Shown here: one piece after another, positions 1 to 8,885 of the stretch | Position numbering within the stretch: position 1 is the stretch's first letter | Layout: each line of letters opens with the position of its first letter | Assembly (NCBI RefSeq): GCF_001742165.1 | Contig: NZ_CP016442.1 | Span: forward strand, 3,038,001 to 3,102,000 | Origin: Burkholderia stabilis | Lineage (GTDB): Bacteria > Pseudomonadota > Gammaproteobacteria > Burkholderiales > Burkholderiaceae | Direction of reading: 5' to 3' | Length of the DNA: 64,000 bases | Made by a program: the position numbers and the translations under genes | Notes under the pieces: model-generated | The model's input: the letters and a program-made list of their open reading frames with translations, nothing else | Databases searched by the model: none | Told to the model about the DNA's origin: nothing

Positions 1-2
1 AT

Positions 3-1064
3 CCGTTCTCGGGCTGGGTGTCGCTCGGCATCGGGCCGTTCGACTACCTGTTCGCGCCGATGCAGCGCTACGTGACCGCGTTCGACGTGGTCACGAACGT
101 GCTCGGCTATTTGCCGTTCGGCGCGCTTGGTGTGCTCGCGCTGCACCCGCGCTGGCGCGGCGTCGCCGCGACGCTGATCGCGGGCGGGCTCGGCGTGCTG
201 CTGTCGAGCTCGATGGAGGCGCTGCAGACCTATCTGCCGACGCGCGTCGCGTCGAATCTCGATCTCGCGGCCAACGCGCTCGGCGCGCTGCTGGGCGCGG
301 CGCTCGTCGCGCCGGCCACGGGCGCGCTGCTCGATCGCGGCGCGTTGCGCCGGCTGCGCTTCGCGTGGTTCGAGGCCGACGGCGCGACACCGCTGCTGCT
401 CGCCGCGCTGTGGCCGTTCGCAATCCTGTTTCCGTCGCCGTTCCTGTTCGGCATCGGCGACTGGCCGGCCGCGCTGTGGGAGCGCGCCGACGCGTCGATG
501 CAGGACGCGCTGCTCGCGTGGCTGCCGGCCGCGTGGCGCGTGAGCGAATGGCCCGAACGCGTCGACGGCTGGCTGTCCGATTCCGCGTGGGAGGCCGCGC
601 TCGGCGGGCTGATGCTGTTCGCCGCGCTGACGATCGCGTCGCTCGCGATGCGCCCGCGCGCACCGCGCATCCGGCTGCTGATCGCGTTCGTCGCCGCGAC
701 GCTCGTGCTGAAGGCGGCCGCGACGTTCATGCAGTCGGCCACCGGCCTGGTCGTCGTGTGGGCCACGCCCGGCGCGCGGCTCGGGATCGAGCTCGGTTTC
801 GCGGCCGCGCTCGTCGCGCTGCGCGTGCCCGAGACCTGGCGCGCGACGCTCGCGGCGCTGGCGCTGCTGGCCGGCGTGGCGCTCGTGAACCTGCTGCCCG
901 TCAATCCGTTCTTCGACTTCACGCTGTCGGGCTGGCGGCAGGGCCGCTACGTGCACTTCAACAGCATCGCGCGCTGGCTCGCGTGGATCTGGCCCTACGC
1001 GGCGCTGATCTGGCTCGGCCAGCGCGTCGAGCACGCGTGGCTGCCGGCCGCGGTGCGCCGCTGA
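3..1064 (+). CDS. VanZ-like membrane protein (5' end outside window)
   Basis: The reading frame is open from the first bases of the window (codons begin at base 3) and reads through the first possible start, a GTG at 18, so the gene very probably begins upstream. The visible part encodes about 350 residues rich in hydrophobic helices, with a VanZ-like stretch near the start containing the acidic and asparagine-bearing segment NVLGYLPFG and a later SNLDLAANALG motif. VanZ-family proteins are integral inner-membrane proteins; some confer teicoplanin resistance but most have no assigned role. The next gene is on the same strand about 150 bases downstream. No specific function is claimed. Confidence 0.8.
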   Translation, partial: PFSGWVSLGIGPFDYLFAPMQRYVTAFDVVTNVLGYLPFGALGVLALHPRWRGVAATLIAGGLGVLLSSSMEALQTYLPTRVASNLDLAANALGALLGAALVAPATGALLDRGALRRLRFAWFEADGATPLLLAALWPFAILFPSPFLFGIGDWPAALWERADASMQDALLAWLPAAWRVSEWPERVDGWLSDSAWEAALGGLMLFAALTIASLAMRPRAPRIRLLIAFVAATLVLKAAATFMQSATGLVVVWATPGARLGIELGFAAALVALRVPETWRATLAALALLAGVALVNLLPVNPFFDFTLSGWRQGRYVHFNSIARWLAWIWPYAALIWLGQRVEHAWLPAAVRR

Positions 1065-1211
1065 CGCGGTCGTCCGGGCAGGGCGGCCGCGGCCGCATCG
1101 CGGGCAGCCGTGCGCGCCGGTCGCTATAATCGACCGCATCATCCGTTGCGCCCTGCAACGGCAATCGCCCCTCTTTCCGCCTGGCGTCGCGCCGGGCCGC
1201 TCGCCACCATC

Positions 1212-1529
1212 ATGGATTCCTACTACCAGCACCACGTCTTTTTCTGCCTGAACCAGCGCGAACCGGGCGCCGAACGGCCGAGCTGCGCGCAATGCGACGC
1301 GCAGACCATGCAGGAATACGCGAAAAAGCGCGTGAAGGAACTCGGCCTCGCCGGGCCCGGCAAGGTTCGCATCAACAAGGCCGGCTGCCTCGACCGCTGC
1401 GAGGAAGGGCCCGTGATGGTCGTGTATCCGGAAGGCACGTGGTACACGTACGTCGACCAGGCCGACATCGACGAGATCGTCGAGTCGCACCTGCGCGACG
1501 GCAAGGTCGTCGACCGCCTGAAGATCTGA
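1212..1529 (+). CDS. Thioredoxin-like [2Fe-2S] ferredoxin domain protein
   Basis: A 105-residue soluble protein with the cysteine pattern of thioredoxin-fold [2Fe-2S] ferredoxins: C12, C25 and the pair C59/C63 in AGCLDRCEEGP, followed by the conserved segment PVMVVYPEGTWY. Proteins of this family carry one iron-sulfur cluster and act in electron transfer; the partner here is unknown. The ATG at 1212 is preferred over an upstream in-frame start at 1110 because homology-like sequence begins there. A TATAAT at 1125-1130 could be its -10 box, but no good -35 is visible. The following hydrolase starts 13 bases after the stop, so the two are likely co-transcribed. Confidence 0.85.
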   Translation: MDSYYQHHVFFCLNQREPGAERPSCAQCDAQTMQEYAKKRVKELGLAGPGKVRINKAGCLDRCEEGPVMVVYPEGTWYTYVDQADIDEIVESHLRDGKVVDRLKI

Positions 1530-1542
1530 GCGGGCCGGCCGA

Positions 1543-2187
1543 ATGAACGTTCATACGCAGAAGTCGCTGATCGCGGGCCCGGTCGGGCAGATCGAAATCG
1601 CGGTCGACCTGCCTGATGCCGTGCGCGAAGGCGGCGCCGCGCCGCGCGGCATCGCGCTCGTCGCGCATCCGCATCCGCTGTTCGGCGGCACGATGGACAA
1701 CAAGGTCGCGCAAACCCTCGCGCGCACGCTCGTGCAGCTCGACTACGTGGTCTACCGGTCGAACTTCCGCGGCGTCGGTGCGACCGAAGGCGTGCACGAC
1801 AACGGCACCGGCGAAGCCGACGACCTGCTCGCGGTGCTCGCGCACATGCGCGCGCAGCCCGCGTATGCGGACCTGCCGCTGGTGCTCGCGGGCTTCTCGT
1901 TCGGCACCTTCGTGCTGTCGCACGTCGCGAAGCGGCTGCGCGACGCGGGCGAAACGATCGAGCGGATGGTGTTCGTCGGCACGGCCGCGAGCCGCTGGCA
2001 GGTGGCCGACGTGCCCGAGAACACGCTCGTGATCCACGGCGAAACCGACGACACGGTGCCGATCGCATCGGTGTACGACTGGGCGCGGCCGCAGGAACTG
2101 CCAGTCGTCGTGATCCCCGGCGCCGAGCATTTCCTGCATCGCAAGCTGCACGTGCTGAAACGCATCATCGTCGACGCCTGGCGTTGA
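1543..2187 (+). CDS. Alpha/beta hydrolase
   Basis: A 214-residue alpha/beta-hydrolase fold protein. It has the HPHPLFGGTMDNK segment typical of this small-hydrolase group, a nucleophile elbow GFSFG with serine near residue 119, an acidic GETDDTVP near 168 and a histidine in GAEHFLHRKLH near 195, which together make a plausible Ser-Asp-His triad. No signal peptide or membrane segment is visible, so it is probably cytosolic. Substrate cannot be inferred. It lies 13 bases behind the ferredoxin-like gene. Confidence 0.88.
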   Translation: MNVHTQKSLIAGPVGQIEIAVDLPDAVREGGAAPRGIALVAHPHPLFGGTMDNKVAQTLARTLVQLDYVVYRSNFRGVGATEGVHDNGTGEADDLLAVLAHMRAQPAYADLPLVLAGFSFGTFVLSHVAKRLRDAGETIERMVFVGTAASRWQVADVPENTLVIHGETDDTVPIASVYDWARPQELPVVVIPGAEHFLHRKLHVLKRIIVDAWR

Positions 2188-2809
2188 CCGGCGTACGCGC
2201 GCGGCTGGAACGGCCCAAGGCCCGCCGCGCGTATTCGGCACGAGCCGGCACCCGCCGGAAGCGCGGCATCGCGCCGCGCACCCCGACTTGCACCCCGCCT
2301 GCACGCGCCTTTCGCGCGGCTTCGAGCGTGATCGCACACGATCTGCTCGCGTTATCCTCCTGAAGCCCGTGCGCCGTCCGGTGATCGTGCCGTGTCCGGC
2401 CGCCAATCGCTACCGATGCGCTGCGCCTTCGTACCCGTAGCGGCGTTGCAAATCATCGCGATGCAGCCGGGTGGCGCGGTGGTTTGCGCGTGGCCGCGAA
2501 CCCGGATTCGCCGACACATCGGCACCGTTCAGCACCGAACGCGACACAAGGTTCGCAAAAACGCCCTTCGCGGCCACGTATAATGGCCGCATTCCGCGTC
2601 GCCCGCGGCCCGGCTGGGCCCATGCGGCGCTCGTTTCGCCGCCTGTCCGCCCGCTCGCGACGGCCGCGAACCGAACGCGTCCGCACGAGTCCAACCGGCG
2701 CGTTTCGCGTCGCCCGACGATTTCGGGCGAGTGCCCGAAACGCCCGCCGCCTTGCCGTTCAACCCTGCGCGTTTCGCACCGCACTTTCTGCCATCAGCCT
2801 GAATCGATC
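2188..2809. other. Intergenic region, 622 bp, leader of dacC
   Basis: No convincing gene is seen. Short open frames here lack family-like sequence and ribosome-binding sites. A TATAAT at 2579-2584 is the best promoter element and would give a leader of roughly 220 nucleotides ahead of dacC; no matching -35 hexamer lies at normal distance. No strong terminator follows the upstream hydrolase gene. Confidence 0.5.
2579..2584 (+). promoter_or_regulatory. Possible -10 box for dacC
   Basis: A perfect TATAAT, rare in DNA of this GC content, lies about 225 bases before the dacC start. The region 16-18 bases upstream is A-rich and does not resemble TTGACA, so this is only a candidate. Confidence 0.3.
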
Positions 2810-4123
2810 ATGCGTCTGTCTCCCCAAGGCCTCAAGTCCCTCGCTTCCTCCATTGCCTTTGGCACCGCCGCGCGCAACGTCGCGCTCGGCGTGATGCTGC
2901 CCGTCGCGCTCGCGTCGACGATCGTCGTCGCCGAGGCGAAGCCGGCCGCCAAGGCCAAGGCCGCGCATGCGGCGCCGGCCGCCACCGAGCAGTTCACCGG
3001 TGCGCCCGCGGTCTACATGCCGGGCGCGGTGCCGCCGCCGGGCGTGAACGCGCGCTCGTGGGTGCTCGTCGATGCGACGAGCAACACGGTGCTCGCATCG
3101 GGCAATGCAGATGAACGCGTCGAGCCCGCGTCGCTGACGAAGCTGATGACGGCCTACCTCGTGTTCGAGGCGCTCGACAAGAAGAAGATCTCGATGGAGC
3201 AGATCGTCACGCCGAGCGATGCGGTGCGCCGCGTCGGCCGCGACGAGTCGCGCATGTTCATCGAGGCGAACAAGCCGGTGTCCGTGCACGACCTCGTGTA
3301 CGGGATGATCATCCAGTCGGGCAACGACGCCGCGATCGCGCTGGCCGAACTCGTCGGCGGCAGCGAAGGGCAGTTCGTCACGATGATGAACGACGAGGCG
3401 CAGCGCCTCGGCATGAAGGGCACGCACTTCGCCGACGTGAACGGCATGCCCGACCCGAACCACTACACGACGGCCGGCGACCTCGCGAAGCTGTCCGCGC
3501 ACCTGATCCGTGATTTTCCGCAGTACTACAGCATCTTCTCGGAGAAGGAATTCAAGTACAACAACATCCGCCAGGGCAACCGCAACCGTCTGCTGTGGCT
3601 CGACCCGACGGTCGACGGCCTGAAGACGGGCCATACGCAAGCGGCCGGCTACTGCCTGATCGCGTCGGCCAAGCGCGCGATTCCGGGCGTCGACGGCCAG
3701 CGCCGCCTCGTGTCGGTGATGATGGGCGAGCAGAAGGAAAGCGAGCGCACGCAGGACAGCATGAAGATGCTGAACTACGGCTACAGCGCGTTCGATTCGG
3801 TGCGCCTGTTCAAGGGCGGCCAGGCGATCTCGACGCCGCGCATCTACAAGGGCAAGGAAAACACCGTGCAGGTCGGTGTGAAGATGGACCAGTGGGCCAC
3901 CATGCCGCGCGGCCTCGGTGACAAGGTCAAGACGGAAGTCGACGTCAACGCGCCGCTGATCGCGCCGCTCACGGAAGGCCAGCAGGTCGGCACCGTGAAG
4001 ATCGTCGCCGACGGCAAGACGCTGTCCGAATTCCCGATCGTCGCCCTGCAGGCGGTGCCGGAAGCGGGTATCTTCGGGCGTATCTGGGACTCGATCCTGC
4101 TGATGTTCAGCAAGAAGAAGTAA
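2810..4123 (+). CDS. dacC: D-alanyl-D-alanine carboxypeptidase (PBP5/6 type)
   Basis: A 437-residue low-molecular-weight penicillin-binding protein (S11 family). It removes the terminal D-alanine from muropeptide pentapeptides in the periplasm. The active-site motifs are all present: SLTK with the nucleophile S108, SGN near residue 170, and KTGH near 271. The N-terminus is a signal sequence followed by a short Ala/Lys-rich linker, and the C-terminal beta domain ends in a hydrophobic/basic tail (IWDSILLMFSKKK) of the kind that anchors PBP5/6 to the inner membrane. The ATG at 2810 is chosen because it begins the signal sequence; the frame extends upstream without family-like sequence. The D-amino-acid aminotransferase gene follows after 59 bases. 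Confidence 0.93.
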   Translation: MRLSPQGLKSLASSIAFGTAARNVALGVMLPVALASTIVVAEAKPAAKAKAAHAAPAATEQFTGAPAVYMPGAVPPPGVNARSWVLVDATSNTVLASGNADERVEPASLTKLMTAYLVFEALDKKKISMEQIVTPSDAVRRVGRDESRMFIEANKPVSVHDLVYGMIIQSGNDAAIALAELVGGSEGQFVTMMNDEAQRLGMKGTHFADVNGMPDPNHYTTAGDLAKLSAHLIRDFPQYYSIFSEKEFKYNNIRQGNRNRLLWLDPTVDGLKTGHTQAAGYCLIASAKRAIPGVDGQRRLVSVMMGEQKESERTQDSMKMLNYGYSAFDSVRLFKGGQAISTPRIYKGKENTVQVGVKMDQWATMPRGLGDKVKTEVDVNAPLIAPLTEGQQVGTVKIVADGKTLSEFPIVALQAVPEAGIFGRIWDSILLMFSKKK

Positions 4124-4182
4124 GTGCGCAGCCAGCACGACGGGCCTTTGTTTTTACGACTTCATCCCCATCTGTCATAGCT

Positions 4183-5109
4183 ATGAGCCAAGCCGAATTC
4201 GAACCGATCGTCTACCTCAGCGTCTCGTCGCAGGAGGAACTGGTGCCGCTGTCGCAAGCCCGTGTCCCGGTGCTCGACCGCGGGTTCATTTTCGGCGACG
4301 GCGTGTATGAAGTCGTGCCCGTCTATGCGCACGAAGGCGCGCACGTGCCGTTCCGGATCGAGCAGCATCTCGAACGGCTCGCGCGCAGCCTGAAGAAGAT
4401 CGGCATCGAGAACCCGCACGACGCGGCCGGCTGGCGCGCGCTGATCGAGCGCGTCGTCGCGGCGAATGCCGAAGGCCTCGGCGACGGCAACGCGCTCGTC
4501 TACCTGCAGGTGACGCGCGGCGTCGCGAAGCGCGGCCACGCGTTCCCGCCGAACACGGTGCCGACGGTGTTCGCGATGACGAGCCCGCTGCACCTGCCGC
4601 CGGAAGAGGAGCGCGCGAAGGGCGTGCGCTGCGTGACGGCCGAAGATCGCCGCTGGCTGCATTGCGACATCAAGTCGATCTCGCTGCTCGGCAACGTGCT
4701 GATGGCGCAGCATGCGGCGGAACACGATGCGTTCGAGACGCTGCAGCTGCGCGACGGTTACCTGACCGAAGGCTCGTCGTCGAACGTGTGGATTGTTAAG
4801 AACGGCGAGCTGCTCGCGCCGCCGCGCAGCAACAAGATCCTCGAAGGGATCCGCTACGCGCTGATCGAGCAGCTGGCCGACGAATGCGGCATCCGGTTCG
4901 TCGCGCGCGAGATCAGCGAGGTCGAGCTGCGCGCGGCGGACGAGATCATGATCACGTCGGCCACGAAGGAAGTGCTGCCCGTCACGTCGCTCGACGATCT
5001 GCCCGTGCAGGGCGGCAAGCCGGGCCCCGTGTTCGCGGCGTTGTACGACGCGTACCAGCGTGCGAAGGCACGCGAGTTTGAACAGTTTGACCTAACCCGG
5101 AGAAAATGA
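4183..5109 (+). CDS. dat: D-amino acid aminotransferase (class IV, PLP)
   Basis: A 308-residue fold-type IV PLP aminotransferase, the family holding D-alanine aminotransferase and branched-chain aminotransferases. The motif VLDRGFIFGDGVYEVVPVY near residue 30, the PLP lysine K164 in DIKSISLLGN, and the TEGSSSNVWIV segment support the D-amino-acid branch. It would interconvert D-alanine and other D-amino acids with 2-oxo acids in the cytosol. Its position directly behind a D,D-carboxypeptidase that releases D-alanine suggests recycling of that product. It overlaps the ybeD start by four bases (ATGA), indicating translational coupling. Confidence 0.9.
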   Translation: MSQAEFEPIVYLSVSSQEELVPLSQARVPVLDRGFIFGDGVYEVVPVYAHEGAHVPFRIEQHLERLARSLKKIGIENPHDAAGWRALIERVVAANAEGLGDGNALVYLQVTRGVAKRGHAFPPNTVPTVFAMTSPLHLPPEEERAKGVRCVTAEDRRWLHCDIKSISLLGNVLMAQHAAEHDAFETLQLRDGYLTEGSSSNVWIVKNGELLAPPRSNKILEGIRYALIEQLADECGIRFVAREISEVELRAADEIMITSATKEVLPVTSLDDLPVQGGKPGPVFAALYDAYQRAKAREFEQFDLTRRK

Positions 5110-5417
5110 TGAGCGAACCGACCAAAACCGTCGAGGTCACCGGCGCGATCGAGACCCGGAAGGAGTCGCTGCTGGAGTTTCCGTGCGATTTCCCGATCAA
5201 GATCATGGGCAAGGCGCACCCCGAATTCAAGGACACGATCTTCAAGGTCGTCGCCGTTCACGACAACGAGATCGATGTCGAGAAGATCGAGGAGCGCGCA
5301 TCGAGCGGCGGCAATTACACGGGCCTCACGATCACCGTGCGCGCGACGAGCCAGGAACAGCTCGACAACATCTACCGCGCACTGACCGGCCATCCGATGG
5401 TCAAGGTCGTACTCTAA
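5106..5417 (+). CDS. ybeD: YbeD/DUF493 family protein
   Basis: A 103-residue protein of the DUF493 (YbeD) family, small ferredoxin-fold-like proteins whose role is unproven although they are repeatedly found beside dacA and lipB. Typical features are LLEFPCDFPIKIMG near the start and the YRALTGHPMVKVVL ending. The start codon overlaps the stop of the aminotransferase gene. Its 3' end overlaps by 17 bases the end of the convergent LysR gene. Confidence 0.9.
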   Translation: MMSEPTKTVEVTGAIETRKESLLEFPCDFPIKIMGKAHPEFKDTIFKVVAVHDNEIDVEKIEERASSGGNYTGLTITVRATSQEQLDNIYRALTGHPMVKVVL

Positions 5418-6387
5418 GCGCCTTCCACCCACCTTCCTGCGCGCACTCGGCGGGGGTCTTCCCCGCCGCGCGCCGCGCGTCCAGCTCGTCGCACAGCCGC
5501 TTGTATTCGGCGACTTCCTCGAACAGCCAGGTCCTGAACGCCTGCACGCGCGGCGTGTTCAGCAGCGGCGGCGGACACACGAAAAAATAGTGCCACGGGC
5601 TCGGCCCGTCGATGTCGAACAGGCGCACGATGCGCCCGTCGAGCAGGTCGTGCACCGCGAGCGAGCGGCGCACCAGCGCGATGCCCTGGCCGTCGATCGC
5701 GGCGAGCAGCAGGTTCGACGAATCCTGGTACAGAATCCCCCGCTTCGGCTCGGTCAGCGTATCGAGCCCCGCCGCGTCGAACCACGGCCGCCACAGCTCG
5801 TCGTCCGAACGCAGCAGGTTGTAGTGCACGAGATCGGCGGGCGTCTGCGGCAGCTTGCCGCCGTTCAGCGTCGGCGCGCACGCCGGAAAGAACACCTCTT
5901 CGAACAGCGGCTCGACGTGCAGCCCCGGATAGGTGCCGAAACCGAAGCGGATCGCGAGATCGACGTCGTCGCGTGCGAAATCGGTGAGCGAGTTGGTCGA
6001 CTGCAGTTCGACGTCGATTTCCGGATGCCGCTCGATGAACGTGCCGATGCGCGGCGTGATGAAGCGCGCGGCGAACGACGACAGCATCGATACCACGAGC
6101 CGCCGGTCGCGGTCGCTCGCGCGCACGTCGCGCGTCGCGTCGGCGATCACCATCAGCGCGGTGCGCACCTGCTGCGCGTAGCGCATGCCGGCGTCGGTCA
6201 GGCACAGCCGCTTGCCGTTGCGCGTGAAAAGCTGCACGCCGAGCTCTTCCTCGAGCGCGCGCACCTGGTGACTGACCGCGCCGTGCGTGACGAACAGCTC
6301 GTCGGCGGCGCGCGAGAAATTCTCGTGACGGGCGGCGGCTTCGAACGCGCGAATCGCGTTCAGCGCAGGCAGCTGGCGGAGGTCCAT
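5401..6387 (-). CDS. LysR-type regulator (GcvA-like)
   Basis: A 328-residue LysR-type transcriptional regulator. The N-terminal helix-turn-helix covers about residues 5-65, with ALNAIRAFEAAARHENFSRA and VTHGAVSHQVRALE as the recognisable segments, in the style of GcvA. The C-terminal effector-binding domain follows. It is transcribed away from a DUF2917 gene, with a 102-bp shared upstream region that holds a candidate operator, so that gene is its probable target. It interrupts the otherwise same-strand ybeD-lipB-lipA order. Confidence 0.88.
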   Translation of the reverse strand: MDLRQLPALNAIRAFEAAARHENFSRAADELFVTHGAVSHQVRALEEELGVQLFTRNGKRLCLTDAGMRYAQQVRTALMVIADATRDVRASDRDRRLVVSMLSSFAARFITPRIGTFIERHPEIDVELQSTNSLTDFARDDVDLAIRFGFGTYPGLHVEPLFEEVFFPACAPTLNGGKLPQTPADLVHYNLLRSDDELWRPWFDAAGLDTLTEPKRGILYQDSSNLLLAAIDGQGIALVRRSLAVHDLLDGRIVRLFDIDGPSPWHYFFVCPPPLLNTPRVQAFRTWLFEEVAEYKRLCDELDARRAAGKTPAECAQEGGWKALRVRP

Positions 6388-6392
6388 TTGCT

Positions 6393-6419
6393 AATTTTCC
6401 TCACATCGACGTGAAAATT
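6393..6419. promoter_or_regulatory. Candidate LysR operator
   Basis: An inverted repeat AATTTTC...GAAAATT (arms 6393-6399 and 6413-6419) lies immediately before the LysR start and between the divergent genes. It is AT-rich in a GC-rich context and has the spaced dyad form expected for LysR-type binding sites. Assignment rests on position and symmetry only. Confidence 0.4.
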
Positions 6420-6489
6420 GGTCGTTTTGTCGGACGCCTTGAAGTGACTACGATTGTAGCCATCGAAGCACTTATTGGCGGAGTCGATC

Positions 6490-6816
6490 ATGCAAGAAAT
6501 CTCTTCAAGCATCACGTTCGAAATCCCGGCGGGCGAAACCGTGCCGATGAAGGTACAACGCAGCACGCGGCTGATCGTCCAGTGCGGGCCGGTATGGGCC
6601 ACGCGCAGCAACGATGTCGACGATTACTTCCTGGTCGACGGCGAGACGCTGAAGCTGCGCCGCGGCGAGCGGCTGTGGCTCAGCGCGGAAGGCCGCGAGG
6701 GCGCGTGCGTCGCGTTCTCGGTGTCGCGGCCGACCCGGGAAGTCGCGCTCGGCGGGCTTGCGCGGCTGCGCGAACGCGTGAGCGCGCTGCTCCACGACGG
6801 ATGGCGCACGGTCTGA
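6490..6816 (+). CDS. DUF2917 domain protein
   Basis: A 108-residue protein with the DUF2917 pattern: an N-terminal half ending in LIVQCGPVWATRSNDVDDYF and a cupin-like GETLKLRRGERLWLSAEG segment. Function of the family is unknown; a small beta-barrel is likely. The ATG at 6490 is preferred to an in-frame ATG at 6475 because family-like sequence starts there. It is divergent from the LysR gene and probably controlled by it. Confidence 0.78.
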   Translation: MQEISSSITFEIPAGETVPMKVQRSTRLIVQCGPVWATRSNDVDDYFLVDGETLKLRRGERLWLSAEGREGACVAFSVSRPTREVALGGLARLRERVSALLHDGWRTV

Positions 6817-6899
6817 CCATCATTTCCTCCGACGGATACTGACAATCCGTCCCTTTCCAGAGCCGGCGAGACCCATGGGTTTTCGGTAAACTACCGCCC

Positions 6900-7646
6900 A
6901 TGTCCGTCTCGCCGGTTTCCATCGTGTCCACGCCTGTCGCCGTTTCCGCATCGCCCGCCGAATCACCGGCCCAGCCGGTCACCGTGCGCTGGCGGGGCCT
7001 CGAGGCCTACGAAACGAGCTTCGACGCGATGCGCGCGTTCACCGACACGCGCACGGCCGACACCGGCGACGAGATCTGGGTGGTCGAGCATCCGCCCGTC
7101 TACACGCTCGGCCAGGCCGGCGACCCGGCCCACCTGCTGGTGGCCGACAGCGGCGTGCCGCTCGTGAAGGTCGACCGCGGCGGGCAAATCACTTATCACG
7201 GCCCCGGCCAGATCGTCGTCTACCTGCTGCTGGACCTGCGCCGGCGCAAGCTGATGGTGCGCACGCTGGTCACGAAGATCGAGGAGGCCGTGATCGAAAC
7301 CCTCGCGGCGTATAATCTCGCTTCGGTCCGCAAGGCGGGCGCGCCGGGGATCTACGTGGCATCCGGCGTGCACGAAGGCGCGAAAATCGCGGCCCTCGGC
7401 CTGAAGATCCGCAACGGCTGCAGCTATCACGGGCTGAGCCTGAACGTGAAGATGGATCTGCGCCCGTTTCTTGCGATCAACCCGTGCGGCTATGCCGGAC
7501 TGGAAACTGTCGACATGGCGAGCCTCGAGGTTGCCGCCGACTGGAACGACGTCGCCCACACGCTGGTGCGGCGTCTGATCGCCAACCTCGACGGCGCATC
7601 CGCGGCCGCCGACAAGCCGCAGGCACTGGAACATTCGAATGACTGA
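6900..7646 (+). CDS. lipB: Octanoyl-[ACP]:protein N-octanoyltransferase
   Basis: A 248-residue LipB that moves octanoyl groups from acyl carrier protein to the lipoyl domains of 2-oxoacid dehydrogenases and GcvH. The core motifs are [16 protein letters not shown], the lysine-bearing segment [17 protein letters not shown], and the catalytic cysteine in [10 protein letters not shown]. Compared with E. coli LipB it has about 25 extra N-terminal residues rich in Ser, Val and Pro before [12 protein letters not shown]. Its stop overlaps the lipA start by eight bases, so the two are translated as a pair. Confidence 0.95.
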   Translation: MSVSPVSIVSTPVAVSASPAESPAQPVTVRWRGLEAYETSFDAMRAFTDTRTADTGDEIWVVEHPPVYTLGQAGDPAHLLVADSGVPLVKVDRGGQITYHGPGQIVVYLLLDLRRRKLMVRTLVTKIEEAVIETLAAYNLASVRKAGAPGIYVASGVHEGAKIAALGLKIRNGCSYHGLSLNVKMDLRPFLAINPCGYAGLETVDMASLEVAADWNDVAHTLVRRLIANLDGASAAADKPQALEHSND

Positions 7647-8631
7647 CGTTACCGCTTCTCCCGCACCGGCCGATTCGGCCGCGACCCCTGCCTACGATCC
7701 GACCGCCAAGCAGAAGGCGCAGGCGAAGACGGCGCGCATCCCGATCAAGGTCATTCCGATCGAGAAGCTGAAGAAGCCCGAGTGGATCCGCGTGAAGGCG
7801 GCCACCGGCAGCTCGCGTTTCAACGAGATCAAGACGATCCTGCGCGAGCACAACCTGCATACGGTGTGCGAGGAAGCGAGCTGCCCGAACATCGGCGAAT
7901 GCTTCGGCAAGGGCACCGCGACCTTCATGATCATGGGCGACAAGTGCACGCGCCGCTGCCCGTTCTGCGACGTCGGCCACGGCCGTCCCGATCCGCTCGA
8001 CGCCGATGAGCCGAAGAACCTCGCGCGCACGATCGCCGCGCTGAAGCTCAAGTACGTGGTGATCACGAGCGTCGACCGCGACGACCTGCGCGACGGCGGC
8101 GCTGCCCACTTCGTCGAGTGCATCCGCGAAGTGCGCGAGCAGTCGCCGGAAACGCGCATCGAGATCCTGACGCCGGACTTCCGCGGCCGTCTCGACCGCG
8201 CGATCTCGATCCTGAACGCCGCGCCGCCCGACGTGATGAACCACAACCTCGAAACGGTGCCGCGCCTGTACAAGGAAGCGCGCCCGGGTTCGGATTACGC
8301 GCACTCGCTGAAGCTGCTGAAGGACTTCAAGGCGCTGCATCCGGACGTCGCGACGAAGTCGGGCCTGATGGTCGGCCTCGGCGAGACGGAAGAGGAAATC
8401 CTGCAGGTGATGCGCGACCTGCGCGCGCACGACGTCGACATGCTGACGATCGGCCAGTACCTGCAGCCGTCCGAGCACCACCTGCCGGTGCGCGCGTACG
8501 TGCATCCGGATACCTTCAAGATGTACGAGGAAGAGGCGTACAAGATGGGCTTCACGCACGCGGCAGTCGGCGCGATGGTGCGTTCGAGCTATCACGCCGA
8601 TCTGCAGGCGCATGGGGCCGGCGTGGTCTGA
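7639..8631 (+). CDS. lipA: Lipoyl synthase (radical SAM)
   Basis: A 330-residue lipoyl synthase that inserts two sulfurs into the protein-bound octanoyl chain made by LipB. It carries both iron-sulfur cluster motifs: the auxiliary cluster cysteines C77, C82, C88 in [12 protein letters not shown] and the radical-SAM C103, C107, C110 in CTRRCPFC. The C-terminal RSSYHAD motif, whose serine ligates the auxiliary cluster, is present near residue 317. It overlaps lipB and is followed by an intrinsic terminator. Confidence 0.97.
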   Translation: MTDVTASPAPADSAATPAYDPTAKQKAQAKTARIPIKVIPIEKLKKPEWIRVKAATGSSRFNEIKTILREHNLHTVCEEASCPNIGECFGKGTATFMIMGDKCTRRCPFCDVGHGRPDPLDADEPKNLARTIAALKLKYVVITSVDRDDLRDGGAAHFVECIREVREQSPETRIEILTPDFRGRLDRAISILNAAPPDVMNHNLETVPRLYKEARPGSDYAHSLKLLKDFKALHPDVATKSGLMVGLGETEEEILQVMRDLRAHDVDMLTIGQYLQPSEHHLPVRAYVHPDTFKMYEEEAYKMGFTHAAVGAMVRSSYHADLQAHGAGVV

Positions 8632-8670
8632 GCGTCGCGTTCGCGCAGCAACAGCCTCACGCAGTCGAAA

Positions 8671-8697
8671 AAGCCCGCAGCGATGCGGGCTTTTTTG
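8671..8697 (+). terminator. Rho-independent terminator after lipA
   Basis: A perfect nine-base stem AAGCCCGCA / TGCGGGCTT with a GCGA tetraloop is followed by a run of T residues. It lies 40 bases after the lipA stop and ends the lipB-lipA unit. Confidence 0.9.
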
Positions 8698-8885
8698 TTG
8701 GTGCGGCCGCCATCCTCGCATGCGCACGACAATCGCCACCCAACCGGACGCGCGATCCAATTCAGCGTGGAAAGCAAAGCTGAAACGGCATCGATAGCTT
8801 CGCAGGATAAGTTGGCTCCCGCCGCGAACAAACCTCCTATAGTCGGCTCTCCCGCAGCAATGCCCGCATTCCGAAGGAGAGCCGC

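Noticed and set aside
2392..2583. A 63-codon open frame before dacC
   Set aside because: No ribosome-binding site or recognisable sequence, and it ends at the candidate -10 box.
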